DNA from: Cellvibrionaceae bacterium 1162T.S.0a.05
GTDB lineage: Bacteria; Pseudomonadota; Gammaproteobacteria; Pseudomonadales; Cellvibrionaceae
NCBI GenBank assembly: GCA_000964245.1
Contig: LANB01000001.1
Location: forward strand, 2,979,501-3,043,500
DNA length: 64,000 nucleotides
Direction: 5' to 3'
Shown: positions 44,274-55,600 of the stretch, piece after piece
How the letters are laid out: each line of letters opens with the position of its first letter
Position numbering within the stretch: position 1 is the stretch's first letter
Notes under the pieces: model-generated
Database searches by the model: none
Seen by the model: the letters and a program-made list of their open reading frames with translations, nothing else
Told to the model about the DNA's origin: nothing
Program-made: the position numbers and the translations under genes

Positions 44274-47200
44274 ATGACTAAGTTACAGAATAAAAGGAAC
44301 TCAAGAACCAGCGCGACATTGGCGTCGTCCCTGCTTGTTCTGACGAGTTCGCTCGCTGCGCAAAAAGTGTTTGCGCAGGATGACGACGACGATATCGTCG
44401 CCAAGCCTGAGGCCGGAGTCGTTCAGGAACAAGTAATCGTGCAAGGTGTTCGACAAAGTCTTGAAAATGCGCAAGACATTAAAAGACAGGCCGATACTTT
44501 TGTAGATGCGATTTCTGCACAGGATATTGGCTCATTACCAGACCGAAGCGTTCTTGAAGCCATGCAGCGCTTACCGGGTGTATCTATCGAGCGTTTTGCT
44601 GCAAAGAATGACCCAGACCACTTTTCTGCGGAAGGTAGTGGAGCGGTAGTTCGAGGAATGACCTTTACACGTACCGAATTTAATGGTCGTGATTCATTTA
44701 CTGCAAACTCTGGTCGTGGTTTGAGCTTCCAGGACGTTCCTCCTGAGCTCATGTCATCGGTTCGTCTGTATAAAAACCAATCTGCGGACATGATCGAAGG
44801 GGGTATTGGTGGAACGGTAAGTCTTCATACGCGACTTCCTTTTGATCAGGACGGATTGTTAGTTGGTATTTCCGGCGACGCAACCTACTATGACCTCAAT
44901 GAAAAATGGTCTCCCAGCTACTCAGGCTTGGTGAGTAACCGTTGGGAAGTGGATGGCATCGGTGAAATTGGCCTATTGGTAGGTTTTGCAGACAGTCATT
45001 CGGACAGCCGCTCTGACGGTATTCAGTCTGAAATCATGCAAGAGCGTGTTTTCAATGGTCAGGATTCATTGGTTCCGCTCGGTTCGAACGTGACGATGAA
45101 GGAAGACAACCGAATTCGTAAGGGGACGTCAATTGCGTTTCAGTGGGCTGATGAAGACGAAACCATGCTCGCAACACTCAACTATTTGAAGTCTGATTCA
45201 ACCCTTGCCTGGAATGAAAACAAGATTTCTTTCCAGGGTGGTAACACCGATGATGACCTTGAAAGCTTCATTACCACATCCATGGCGGGAACAACCTTCG
45301 CATTTGATGACCAAGGTGTTTTCTCATACGGGGTTCTGGCGAATGGCGACGGTTGGCGAGCGGGCGGCAATGATGCCTGGCGTGTGCCAAATGGCCGTTC
45401 TGCATTAACAAATGTAGATGGTGACGAAATACTCAGTGGTTATGATCAACTGCCTGTAAGCCGTTGTACAGATGCCGATGTTTCCAATGATCCGGCAGAC
45501 TGTAATACGCGCTCAGATACTTTCGGTCATCGCTTCCAGACAACGTCACGTGTTAAGCGTCAAAGAACAATTGTTGAAGATTCTTCAATAAACTTCAAGT
45601 TTACGCCGAACGAAGAGTGGGAAGCAGAGTTTGATTACCAATATGTTGAAGCCTCAACGAATGACGATGACATGGAAATTTTCCTCGGAATGTTTGCAAT
45701 GCAGGCATTTGATATCAGAGGGGATGTTCCTTCATTGCGCCTGGTAAACCCATGGACAAATGTTCCGGAAGAAACGCTTAACAACCCAGCTCTGGATGAT
45801 GGAAGCATTAAGAACGATAGAGATTATTTTATCGATCCAAGTGCCTATTTCTGGAAAGCAGCGATGGATCACTATGAGCGTGCATATGGTGAAGAAGAAG
45901 CGTTGCGTATGGATATTACTCGTCACTTTGACGATAGCTTCATCACGTCGATCAAAGCAGGTGTGCGTTCGGCAACGCGCGAGCAAAGCGTCGCTTACTC
46001 GCGTTATAACTGGGGAGCCTTAAACGAAATCTGGACAACAGATGAAGATGGGGACGGCTATAACGCAGGTTGGTTAGACCTTCCTGAGACGGCCGAATTA
46101 GCAAATGATTATGAAATGGTTGATTGGAGCAGCTTCAACCGCGGTGAATCATTCTTTGTTCCCGGATCCATGCCAAATCACGTCCTTCACCCGAGTCGAG
46201 AGCTCGCTGAGGACTACGCGAATTGGGGTGAGCGTTTAATGACGGTAAGGTTGTTTAATGACGACCAGTGGGAGCCGGCAGATGAGCGTGACCTTGATGG
46301 TGATGGGCTCTATGACACTATTGGTCATTTCTTGCCATCTGAATTCAGTGACATCAAAGAAACTAACAACGCTGCGTATATCAGATTGGACTTTGAATCT
46401 GAAATTGCCGGCCATCGCCTCTCCGGTAACGTGGGTGTTCGTTACTTTGAAATCGAACTGGAATCGGGCGGCTTCCTTGAGTTCCCGGATGTGTTGCCCG
46501 ATATTACGGATATAACCAATTCCGAGTACTACCAGGATCCCGGTAACTTCCTTACTGACGAGGAATTAGGCTTCGGAAACGCGGCATTTGAATATAGCGT
46601 AGCGGAACATAGCTATGACAATATTCTCCCAAGTTTAAACCTTAAGCTTGAGATCACTGACGATCTGCTTGCACGTGCTGCAGTATCCAAGGCTGTCGCG
46701 CTGCCGGATATCGGTATTTTGCGTAACTACATGCAGATCAGCGTGTCTCAAGGCGGTGTTCAACAAGAACGTGCTGAAGAAGATGTTGATGTAAACAATA
46801 CTATCTATGAAGCACCTATTGAGCGTGCCTGGGTGCCTGGTTGGCAAGCAAGTGCGGGTAACCCCTTCCTTGAGCCGATGGAATCTATTCAGTACGACTT
46901 GTCTCTTGAATGGTATTTCTCACGCGTAGGTTCGTTAACGGGTTCTGTTTTCTATAAGGACCTGAGCAACTTCTTCGTTGACGGTGCTTTCCCGCGTGCA
47001 GTTACCAACCCGGAATCCGGAGTTGTTCAGGGCGTAAATGTTAACGGTACACTGAACTCGGGCGATGGTGAATTATCTGGTTTCGAATTGGCTTATCAGC
47101 AGTTCTATGACTTCTTGCCAGAGCCATGGGATGGTTTAGGTTTGCAAATGAACTATACCTATATCGATGCCAAGAGTGTTCCGAACCCAGGTTTGGCTGA

Positions 47201-47612
47201 AGCTGCAGAGCTGATTCCAGACTTTGAAGACCGTGCTAGCCGTGAAGACGATGTAATCTACAGTGGTTTGCCATTGGAATCTCAATCCAGACACACAGCA
47301 AACTTCGTTTTGATGTGGGAGAAAAACGATTGGTCATTCCGTACTGCATACAACTGGCGCTCGCGCTACCTTGTGACGGCGAGAGACGTTATTACGCCTA
47401 ACCGTCCAATCTGGAGTGCGGATGCTGGCTACCTGGATGCGTCACTGTTCTATAACTTGACTGACGGTGTCAGAATCGGCCTTCAAGGAACAAACCTTCT
47501 GGATACTGTTACCAAAACAGAAATGCAAATTACGGATGGTGGTTACACTCAGGGTCGCTCCTGGTTCACCAACGACCGTCGATACGCATTGGTACTTCGC
47601 GCGACTTTCTAA
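44274..47612 (+). CDS. TonB-dependent receptor, glycan-type
   Basis: The 1112-residue outer-membrane protein has a signal peptide ending near KVFAQ and an acidic DDDDD stretch. The plug domain has DRSVLEAMQRLPGVSIERF and VVRGM and SADMIEGGIGGTVSLHTRLPF. A beta-barrel follows with a C-terminal aromatic ending VLRATF. The length and plug pattern fit the TonB-Xanth-Caul subfamily of receptors for oligosaccharides in gammaproteobacteria. A purine-rich RBS AAGAGAG precedes the ATG. The gene is flanked by the glycan-binding lipoprotein and the xylanase unit, which supports xylan or hemicellulose oligomer uptake as its role. Confidence 0.92.
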   Translation: MTKLQNKRNSRTSATLASSLLVLTSSLAAQKVFAQDDDDDIVAKPEAGVVQEQVIVQGVRQSLENAQDIKRQADTFVDAISAQDIGSLPDRSVLEAMQRLPGVSIERFAAKNDPDHFSAEGSGAVVRGMTFTRTEFNGRDSFTANSGRGLSFQDVPPELMSSVRLYKNQSADMIEGGIGGTVSLHTRLPFDQDGLLVGISGDATYYDLNEKWSPSYSGLVSNRWEVDGIGEIGLLVGFADSHSDSRSDGIQSEIMQERVFNGQDSLVPLGSNVTMKEDNRIRKGTSIAFQWADEDETMLATLNYLKSDSTLAWNENKISFQGGNTDDDLESFITTSMAGTTFAFDDQGVFSYGVLANGDGWRAGGNDAWRVPNGRSALTNVDGDEILSGYDQLPVSRCTDADVSNDPADCNTRSDTFGHRFQTTSRVKRQRTIVEDSSINFKFTPNEEWEAEFDYQYVEASTNDDDMEIFLGMFAMQAFDIRGDVPSLRLVNPWTNVPEETLNNPALDDGSIKNDRDYFIDPSAYFWKAAMDHYERAYGEEEALRMDITRHFDDSFITSIKAGVRSATREQSVAYSRYNWGALNEIWTTDEDGDGYNAGWLDLPETAELANDYEMVDWSSFNRGESFFVPGSMPNHVLHPSRELAEDYANWGERLMTVRLFNDDQWEPADERDLDGDGLYDTIGHFLPSEFSDIKETNNAAYIRLDFESEIAGHRLSGNVGVRYFEIELESGGFLEFPDVLPDITDITNSEYYQDPGNFLTDEELGFGNAAFEYSVAEHSYDNILPSLNLKLEITDDLLARAAVSKAVALPDIGILRNYMQISVSQGGVQQERAEEDVDVNNTIYEAPIERAWVPGWQASAGNPFLEPMESIQYDLSLEWYFSRVGSLTGSVFYKDLSNFFVDGAFPRAVTNPESGVVQGVNVNGTLNSGDGELSGFELAYQQFYDFLPEPWDGLGLQMNYTYIDAKSVPNPGLAEAAELIPDFEDRASREDDVIYSGLPLESQSRHTANFVLMWEKNDWSFRTAYNWRSRYLVTARDVITPNRPIWSADAGYLDASLFYNLTDGVRIGLQGTNLLDTVTKTEMQITDGGYTQGRSWFTNDRRYALVLRATF

Positions 47613-47642
47613 ACAAATAGAAAGACACGAAGTAAACCCTTT

Positions 47643-47675
47643 AAAACGCCGCACTATGTGCGGCGTTTTTTTTTT
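47643..47675 (+). terminator. Strong Rho-independent terminator after the TonB receptor
   Basis: The stem ACGCCGCAC/GTGCGGCGT (47646-47654 with 47658-47666) with a 3-nt loop is followed by about ten T residues. It separates the receptor transcript from the xylanase-RHS unit. Confidence 0.95.
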
Positions 47676-47738
47676 GCTTTCATCAAGCAAGTTATTCCAA
47701 AAAAATATAACAAGCCCAAAAAAATAGTCTACCGTGCG

Positions 47739-47768
47739 TTGAAATCAACATTTCTTACAGGCTATTAT
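47739..47768 (+). promoter_or_regulatory. Candidate sigma70 promoter of the CBM-xylanase-RHS unit
   Basis: A TTGAAA -35 box (47739-47744), an 18-bp spacer and a TATTAT -10 box (47763-47768) lie about 90 bp before the start at 47858. Two TATCGACC direct repeats follow just downstream, a possible regulator site. Confidence 0.55.
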
Positions 47769-47857
47769 CGACCCTCAATATCGACCTAAGTAGTTAAACA
47801 GGTGTTTTAAAAAACCATCGGGTCGTAGAAGTATTAAAACTTGAATCATGGTGTTAC

Positions 47858-48523
47858 ATGGACGTTGATAGCTCAAAGCCTTCCTCGAAAAAATATTTCC
47901 TTCTTTTTTGTATACTAGTTTTTTTGGGTGTGTTGCTTGGTGTTGGCATCATTATATTTGCCAGTAACAGCAAGCTTGCTGCCCCCTCGATGCCTTCCGA
48001 TAGCCTTTCCACATCGCCAATAAATCAAGAGATAGACCCTTCAATCAGGCCAATTAAGAATGACCTTGTCATTCCAGTGACTCGGGAACTCTCTGCTTTT
48101 GATTCAGAATTGGCCAACAATTGGACCGCTCACACTGAAAATAACGCCGAAGCAATTTTCGAACTTGTGGAAGGTGGGGTATCAGAAGAGGGCCTTGCCA
48201 TCAGGGTTCAGGTAAATCAGGTTTCTGATCAAAACAATCTCTGGGATATTCAATTGGTTAAGGAAGATATCCAGATCACACCCCAGAAAATTCAAACCTA
48301 CTCCGCTTGGGTAAAAGGCACAAAAGGTGCTGAGGTCAGTTTTGCGATTGAATCTCCCGAGTATTTAAATTTTAACAATCGTGCCGTGATACTAACGGGC
48401 GAGTGGCAGCAAGTCGCATTCGAATTTGTTGCCGACACCGAACTGGTGAGAGCGCCAGTCCACTTTGCATCGCAGCACAACAAGGATGCAAGCATCATCA
48501 TCGACGAAATTGAAATCAGGTAA
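47858..48523 (+). CDS. Membrane-anchored CBM-like protein
   Basis: The 221-residue protein has one N-terminal hydrophobic segment (about residues 13-35, FLLFCILVFLGVLLGVGIII) and a Ser/Pro-rich linker. The C-terminal domain (about 75-221) resembles CBM4/9-type beta-sandwich modules: NNWTAHTENNAEAIFELVEGGV, then QTYSAWVKGTKGAEVSFAIES, and a GEWQQVAFEFVADTEL strand with IIIDEIEIR at the end. The stop is 5 bp before the xylanase gene, so it is probably the first gene of the unit. Binding of xylan is inferred from that neighbour. Confidence 0.75.
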   Translation: MDVDSSKPSSKKYFLLFCILVFLGVLLGVGIIIFASNSKLAAPSMPSDSLSTSPINQEIDPSIRPIKNDLVIPVTRELSAFDSELANNWTAHTENNAEAIFELVEGGVSEEGLAIRVQVNQVSDQNNLWDIQLVKEDIQITPQKIQTYSAWVKGTKGAEVSFAIESPEYLNFNNRAVILTGEWQQVAFEFVADTELVRAPVHFASQHNKDASIIIDEIEIR

Positions 48524-48528
48524 GTAAA

Positions 48529-49659
48529 ATGGCTAAATCTCGAACGAATTTTAAAGGGAAATTTATTGCTGCGACGCTGAGTGTGTTTGCTTTATTACCA
48601 TTGGCAAATGCACAAGTCACTGAATCGAAAGGCTTAAAAAATATCTATAGTGAAGAATTTCTGGTCGGTACCATGGTGCAGCCAGAAATCTTTATGCGAG
48701 AAAATGCCCGCTTTAACGCGCTGCTTTCCACTGAGTTTAATTCTCTGGTGTCAGGCAATGAATTTAAATGGTTGTTTATTCATCCGACGCGCACACACTA
48801 TGATTTTACTTACCCTGATGCGTTTGTAGCCTACGGTGAAAGCCGGGGTATGCACCTGCAAGGGCACGTGCTTGTTTGGCACTCACAATTTCCCCCAAGC
48901 TTGTTTTTAACAGAAGACGGCGAGCAAATTTCCGCTGAAGACCTCGATACGAAGCTCGAAGAACATATTTCCACAATTGTAGGCCGTTACAAGGGGCGGA
49001 TTGATGCCTGGGATGTGGTCAACGAAGCCTTTAACGAAGCGGGTTGGGAAAATAATAAGTGGTACCAAATCCTCGGCGAAAGCTATGTCGAAAAAGCCTA
49101 CAGCTATGCCCACGCGGCGGACCCAAACGCTGAACTGGTCTACAACGATTATGGTCTTGCAAATGAAGCAAAACGCGATGTGGTTCTTGAAAATTTGGGT
49201 AAGCTTAAAAACCAGGGGGTACCGATTCACGCTGTAGGCCTGCAAGGTCATTTTGGTTTAACAGAGCCGGCTCTGGATGAAATCGAGGATGCCATTGTTG
49301 ATATTGCACAACAAGGTTTTCGCGTTCATGTCTCGGAGTTAGAAGTGGATGTTCTCCCTTCTATATCATTCGATACCGCGCCTGATTACGCGCCAGAGCT
49401 GGACCCTTATCGTGAAGGTCTGCCCGATGATGTGCAGGCCGCCCTGGCGCAACGCTACCAGGATATCTTCGAAGTATTTATCAAACACAGTGACAAAATT
49501 GATCGAGTCACATTCTGGGGAACGCATGATGGGGAATCCTGGAAAAATGATTTTCCTATTGAAGGGCGAATCAATTATCCCTTGTTGTTTGATAGATATC
49601 TGAACAAGAAACCGGCGTACAAAGTAATTTCAGCATTAAAAGCAGGAGAGGGGAAATAA
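48529..49659 (+). CDS. Secreted GH10 endo-beta-1,4-xylanase
   Basis: The 376-residue protein has a signal peptide ending near PLANA. The GH10 motifs are complete: NEFKW (77-81), HVLVWHSQFP, acid/base E166 in WDVVNEAF, nucleophile E270 in VHVSELEVDV, and TFWGTHDGESWKNDFP near the end. No carbohydrate-binding module is attached. It cleaves the backbone of xylan to oligosaccharides. It lies 5 bp after the CBM-like gene and 3 bp before the RHS gene, whose SD (AGGAGAGGGG) is within its last codons, so all three look translationally coupled. Confidence 0.95.
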   Translation: MAKSRTNFKGKFIAATLSVFALLPLANAQVTESKGLKNIYSEEFLVGTMVQPEIFMRENARFNALLSTEFNSLVSGNEFKWLFIHPTRTHYDFTYPDAFVAYGESRGMHLQGHVLVWHSQFPPSLFLTEDGEQISAEDLDTKLEEHISTIVGRYKGRIDAWDVVNEAFNEAGWENNKWYQILGESYVEKAYSYAHAADPNAELVYNDYGLANEAKRDVVLENLGKLKNQGVPIHAVGLQGHFGLTEPALDEIEDAIVDIAQQGFRVHVSELEVDVLPSISFDTAPDYAPELDPYREGLPDDVQAALAQRYQDIFEVFIKHSDKIDRVTFWGTHDGESWKNDFPIEGRINYPLLFDRYLNKKPAYKVISALKAGEGK

Positions 49660-49662
49660 ACC

Positions 49663-52600
49663 ATGGATGCTTCCTTAAAGACGAAAAACTTGCGAACTCT
49701 CTTGTTAAAAAGTACAGCTCTCCTGGTGCTTAGCCTGTTTTCTGCTTTTGCATTTGCGGCAGCATCGATTACTGATGTGGCCGATACGGGAATGGTCAGT
49801 GGCTCACAAAAAGTAGTCCGTGTTAGTTATACCGGTAATTCGCACCATTTTTTATATTTGCAAAAACAGAACTCCGGTTCAAGCTCGTGGGGAACACTTA
49901 ATTCGATTAGCAGTGCACCGTCATCGGGTTATTTTGAGTGGCCGCTTACTCAAGGTACCTATAAATTCAGGCTTAAATATTGTCAAAAAGGCTCGACGGG
50001 TGGTGCGGTGAGTTGCGGCTACAGCAGTTCACGCAGCTTTACCCTCGCAGCGGATACGCCACCAGCGTTATCACCAATCAGTAATCTCACAATTAATGAA
50101 GACAGCTCGGCCACGATTAATTTTACGATTACAGACGGCGACTCCCCGCTTAGTGGTATGACATTTCATTTAACACAGTCGGGTGATTTAAATGGCTTGT
50201 CGGGTTTGCCTGCATGGTCTGTAAGTGGCACCGGATCATCAAGAACCCTGACAATTACACCTGCAGCGAATGAATACGGCACGCCCAATTTGCGTTTGAT
50301 GGTTTTCGATGATACCGGCAGATCAGATTCCGAGGATTTTGTTTTAACCGTAAACCCCGTTAACGATGCGCCAACCATCTCCAATATTACAAACAAAACT
50401 ATCAATGAAGATAGCAATACTGGCTACATCGAATTCGATGTTAACGATATTGAAACCTCGAATGCTTCGCTCACAATATCCAAATCGAGCTCAAATCAAA
50501 CTCTGGTTCCCACAGGAAATATTTCAGTTATCAGTGGAAGCACAAGCAGTAAACGCAAGGTTAGGGTCACACCGGCGGCGAATAAATATGGCTCGGCGAC
50601 AATCACGTTAACGGTCTCAGATGGCACCGGCGGTACCCGTTCAGATTCTTTTGTAGTTACGGTCAACAGTGTCAACGATCTGCCAACAGTTACTAACCCG
50701 GGAACACTATCAATTAACGAAGATGCATCGGGTACGAAAACTGTCACGGTTAATGATATTGAAACATCCAATACATCATTAACGGTTACTGCAGCGTCCA
50801 ACAATCAAACCCTCGTACCGAATAGTGCGATTACGGTGAGTAAACCGAGCAGTAATACGCGCAATATCACAATAAACCCTGCGGCCAACCAAAATGGAAC
50901 TGCAGCGATTACGGTAAAAGTTCAGGATTCCAGTGGCGGGTCGAGAACTACGACATTTAACACGGTTGTAGCGGCCGTCAATGACACGCCGACGGTTGGC
51001 TCAATAGGCACCAAAACAATCAGTGAAGATAGCAATACCGGCTATTTCAACTTTTCGGTGAATGATATTGAAGACAGTAATGGTTCTTTGACCGTCAGTG
51101 CCTCCTCAAGCAATACAAGCCTAATCGATAGTGCTGGAATATCAATTCGCGCCGTCAGTGGCAATAGTAACCTGAGAGAAATTCGCCTAACACCCAAAGC
51201 CAACAAAAATGGCTCAGCGACCATTCAGGTAAAAGCAAAAGATAGCGGAGCAAAAGAAGGAACAAGAAGTTTTGTACTGAATGTGAATTCAGTGAATGAT
51301 GTTCCCACCATCACGAACCCGGGCACTAAAAACTTCAGTGAAGATACAACTTCCGGAAGCTTCCAGGTAACGGTTAATGATGTAGAAACCTCGAATGGCT
51401 CGCTCAGGGTGACGGGAACCTCCAGTAACCAGAATCTTATCGCTAACAATGGGATCTCTATCACCAAACCCAGCGACGCGAATAAAAGAAATATTGTTCT
51501 TACACCCAAGCCAAACGCATCCGGTTCTTCGGTAATTACCCTGAAAGTTTCCGACGGCTCTGCCACTCGCGAAGTCACATTCAATGCAAACGTGGCTGCG
51601 GTGAATGATCCACCGGTAATTTCTACAATACAAAACCAGGAAACCATTCTGAATGCTGGCATCAGTGATATAGGCTTTACCATCACCGATGTTGATGATG
51701 TGGTGACTGCGAGCGATATTCAGCTTAGCTCAAACAAGGAATCATTGATTTCCACAGATGATATAAGCGTAAGCTTCTCGGGTACGAGTGGATCATTGTC
51801 ACTGCAACCCAAGCGAGACCAAAGTGGAACCGCAATAATTCAACTAACAGTGGACGGCGTATCGAGATCGTTTAGTGTTCTTGTAGAAAGTTTTGATCAA
51901 GCCTTCAGTGGCATAGATTTTGGAGAAACCACAACGGATCCGAGTTGGACGCCACCATCTGATGACGTGTTTTACGGTGCGCTGGCTGGGAGCCACTCCG
52001 TGGGTAACGATGGCTCGTTTAACTATTCAATTCCGATTCAGGTGCCGCCGGGTATTAATGGCGTGCAGCCGAACTTGAGCTTGAGTTACAACTCAAACCG
52101 CAGAAATGGCATTGTTGGTTATGGGTGGGCACTTGGTGGGTTATCCGTTATTAGTCGTTGTCCAGCAAGTACCATTCGAGACGGTTACATCAGTACAACA
52201 GACCCTGGCGCCAACTATAAATATTGTTTGGACGGCCAGCGTTTGGTTGAAGTGGCTTACAACGAATATCGAACGGAAAAAGAATCCTTCCTTAGAATTA
52301 CAAAGCAGGACGGGAGCGATTCGTGGACTGTTACAGATAATGCAGGGAATGTCTCGCGTTACGGCTATGGTGCAAGTTCCAAAATCGAGGATGCCGCGGG
52401 TGAGACTTATTCCTGGTATCTCGATAAAAAAGCGGACGATTCAGGAAATTATTACAGCGTTTCCTACACGAAAAGTGGAACGTCCTACACTGTTCACAGA
52501 GTTAACGAAATAAGCTACACCTTGAATGATGACGAGGGTTTGAATAGTCAGCACACGATTGAGTTTAGTTACTCGAGCCGACCCGATACGATTACAAGAT

Positions 52601-55600
52601 ACGTAGGCGGCGAAGAAATTCTTACTAGCACTGTATTGAATAAGATCACAGTGAAAACCAATGACGAACGTAACTGGGTTTATGACCTAGATTACGAAAT
52701 ATTTGGAGAAAATTACTACAGTAAAACCAATTCAGACCCCGCAAAGACGAGTAGGCTTAGTAAAATTAAGCTTTGCTACAAAAATGATTTGCAATGTGTC
52801 GAGCCCTTGGGTTTTGAATGGAGCTCCCAGGCTTCGTCCATGTATGAATATGTCAACTCGGATGATTTGCCATTCTATCCAGATCTGGGAAATACAAGGG
52901 TCCAGTTGATCTTTGATATAGATGGCAACGGTAGCCTTGAGCCTTATTATGCTCCGATGGGTGAAGAATTCCAGGTTGAAACGACAACGGTGATGGACGA
53001 CGAATCACCTTGGGATATTGATCCCACAGTTGCATGCGCAGAAAACTTTAATAATGCGGATAATTCTGTTCAGTGCCAAAAAAGTACCTATATTTACAAA
53101 CCAAAATATAAGGAGGTGGACGTTAATGCTGATGGCTACCTGGATGTGGTGAAAGAGTATAAGGTCGTCTCCGGTATTGAGGTTTTTCTAAATGTTAAAG
53201 ATGAGAATGGCCAAAGAGTTATTTCAGATACGCCTGCGGCCGAATATGCTATCCCCGCAAACTTACTTTCATGGAATGGATTAAAAACATTTAAATTACA
53301 TCGTGGCGTTGGTCCTCAAGGAACTCTCCCTATCTGGCGAGGAAGCGTAAATGGATATCATACAAAAGAAACGCGATTTGCTGATTTGAACCGGGATGGA
53401 AAGATTGACATTGTTATTCTTCCTTCCGCCTGTTACGAAGGCAATTATGAGTGTATCGGTTGGGAGAGCGAGCCGTTGCTTGTACTGTTTAATACAGGTG
53501 ATGGATGGTATCGCGAAAATGGCAGCCTCTCGCCGCATAATATGGGCACCGTAAAGGATGAGTTAAGTTACCAATTTATCGATTTGAATGGCGACGGTGT
53601 CGTTGAAATGCTATCGAGTGTCGAACCATTCCCTGGGGTAAACCAATCCGGTGGTGGCATATATGTAAGTACCAATAACGGCGAAATTAACAATGGTGTC
53701 TTTGAGTATGTCGATAGTCTGCGCGGTGGCGCGGGACTGCTAGGAGATTTCAATGGCGATGGAATCATTGACTCTGCTCACATGCGCTTGAACTCTTCGG
53801 AAATCAAGGTGTATGTCGGTGAAGGTGGCTTTGAATATGCAGATGAATATTTAGCACATAGCAACAATGATTCAGAAGTCTTCCCGGGTTGTACAACTGA
53901 ACTTGCGGAGAATTGGGTATGTTTACGATCCGTCCAGGATTACAATCTTGATGGTCTTGACGATATTGTTGTTCTGGAAGCTCAAAAACTAACTGGTTCG
54001 TCCTCGTGGTGTGATCGTGGTACGGAAGGTTGTGGGCTGGACGGCAAAAAAGTTGATTATTATCCAGCAGACAATGCACAAGTTTATATCTCTCAGGGTG
54101 GCCGTGCTGGCGGAATTAAATTCGCAGCGCCGATCACTTACAGGAGCCACGACAGCGTCTACCCCAGCAATGAAAACCGATTTCCCGGAAAACCGATTCC
54201 GTACTTTGTTGATCGCAATGGTGATGGAATAGCCGAGGACTCTACAACCAAATCTCGCCGTAGTGGTTTTGTTGGTCATAAAATCGAAGGTGTTCACAGT
54301 TACAGTAACGAATTAGAGGTTAACTACTCACGGCTACGTAAACCGAATGTCACCATGTCGCTAAATTTTGTGGGTGAGAGTCGATCAAACCTCGTTTACC
54401 AGGATCAACAGCGAGGGCAGGGCCTTGGTGTCGTTAGTGTATTGGTTAAAGACTTGAATGGGAGCAATTTGGCACGGGATAGTTATAGCTTCTCGGATGC
54501 GGTTTATCATCGAGATGGTTGGGGGAGTTTAGGCTTTGCCAAAATAACCAAGACATCACGTAACTATGATATTTCTTCCAGCTTCGTTACCGACACGTGG
54601 TATTACCAGACGGCAGAAACTGACTACAAATTAGCGGGCTTACCAAAACGTAAGAGAGTAAAGATTGGTTCGCAAATACTTTCTGATACACGCTACCAAT
54701 ATAAAGTACGTCGCTACTATGACGATTTCGATGGCTATAACAGCCCCGACTATTCTGCATATAGCCCACACTACTTTACGTATCTTTCGAAAAGTACGAG
54801 TGAAACCTGGGACTTAAATGGAACACCTATCAGTTCATCTGTCACAAGGGTAGGAGAACCTGGCAGTTTCAATTGTACCCAGCTTACCGATGAGGATATT
54901 GATGATGATATCAATTCCAGCTTATTGGTGTCCGATAGCGACTTTAGTGAAGTAAGCGAGCATGGTGTCACCTTGTTTACAAGTAAAACAACTTGTGATG
55001 CAGCCCAGGACGCTGGTGTACCTACCGATAGTCGTGTCCAAATACAAGCCACACGAAATTCCAATGTCACTACTGCGGGTAGCAGGCGTGCACTCGTTCA
55101 GAAGGTGCAAACTTACTCCTGGATGGGAAGTGATGCGAGTTCAGCGAGCTTGGTAAACTTTTCAAAACGTACTGTGGGCCTGGAGTACAACTCACAGGGT
55201 CAACTGGCTAAACAGAAAACAGAACCTGATGTGAGTGGCCTCAGTGCTCTGCACTTCGAGACGAGTTATACCTACAACGGTTGGGGCTCGGTCAGCAGTA
55301 CTACGGAAAAATGGGACAATATTTCACAAGATGGTTTACCAGATGCAGGGCAGCGTATTACTACTGTGACCGAAAGCTGGGATGGGGCGATAAAAACTGT
55401 TGTAAGTAAAGCGCCTCTAATGCCGAGCGAGACAACGGTTTATCATCCAGTGTTCGGCGTGCCAGTTAGTCATACGGATGTAACCAGTCTCACAACTGAG
55501 TTTGAGTATGATGATTTGGGGCGAGAAAAACGAATAGACTACGCCGATGGCACCAGCACACGTACAGGTTTTTATCGCTGCGGTGATTGCGAAGAAAGCT

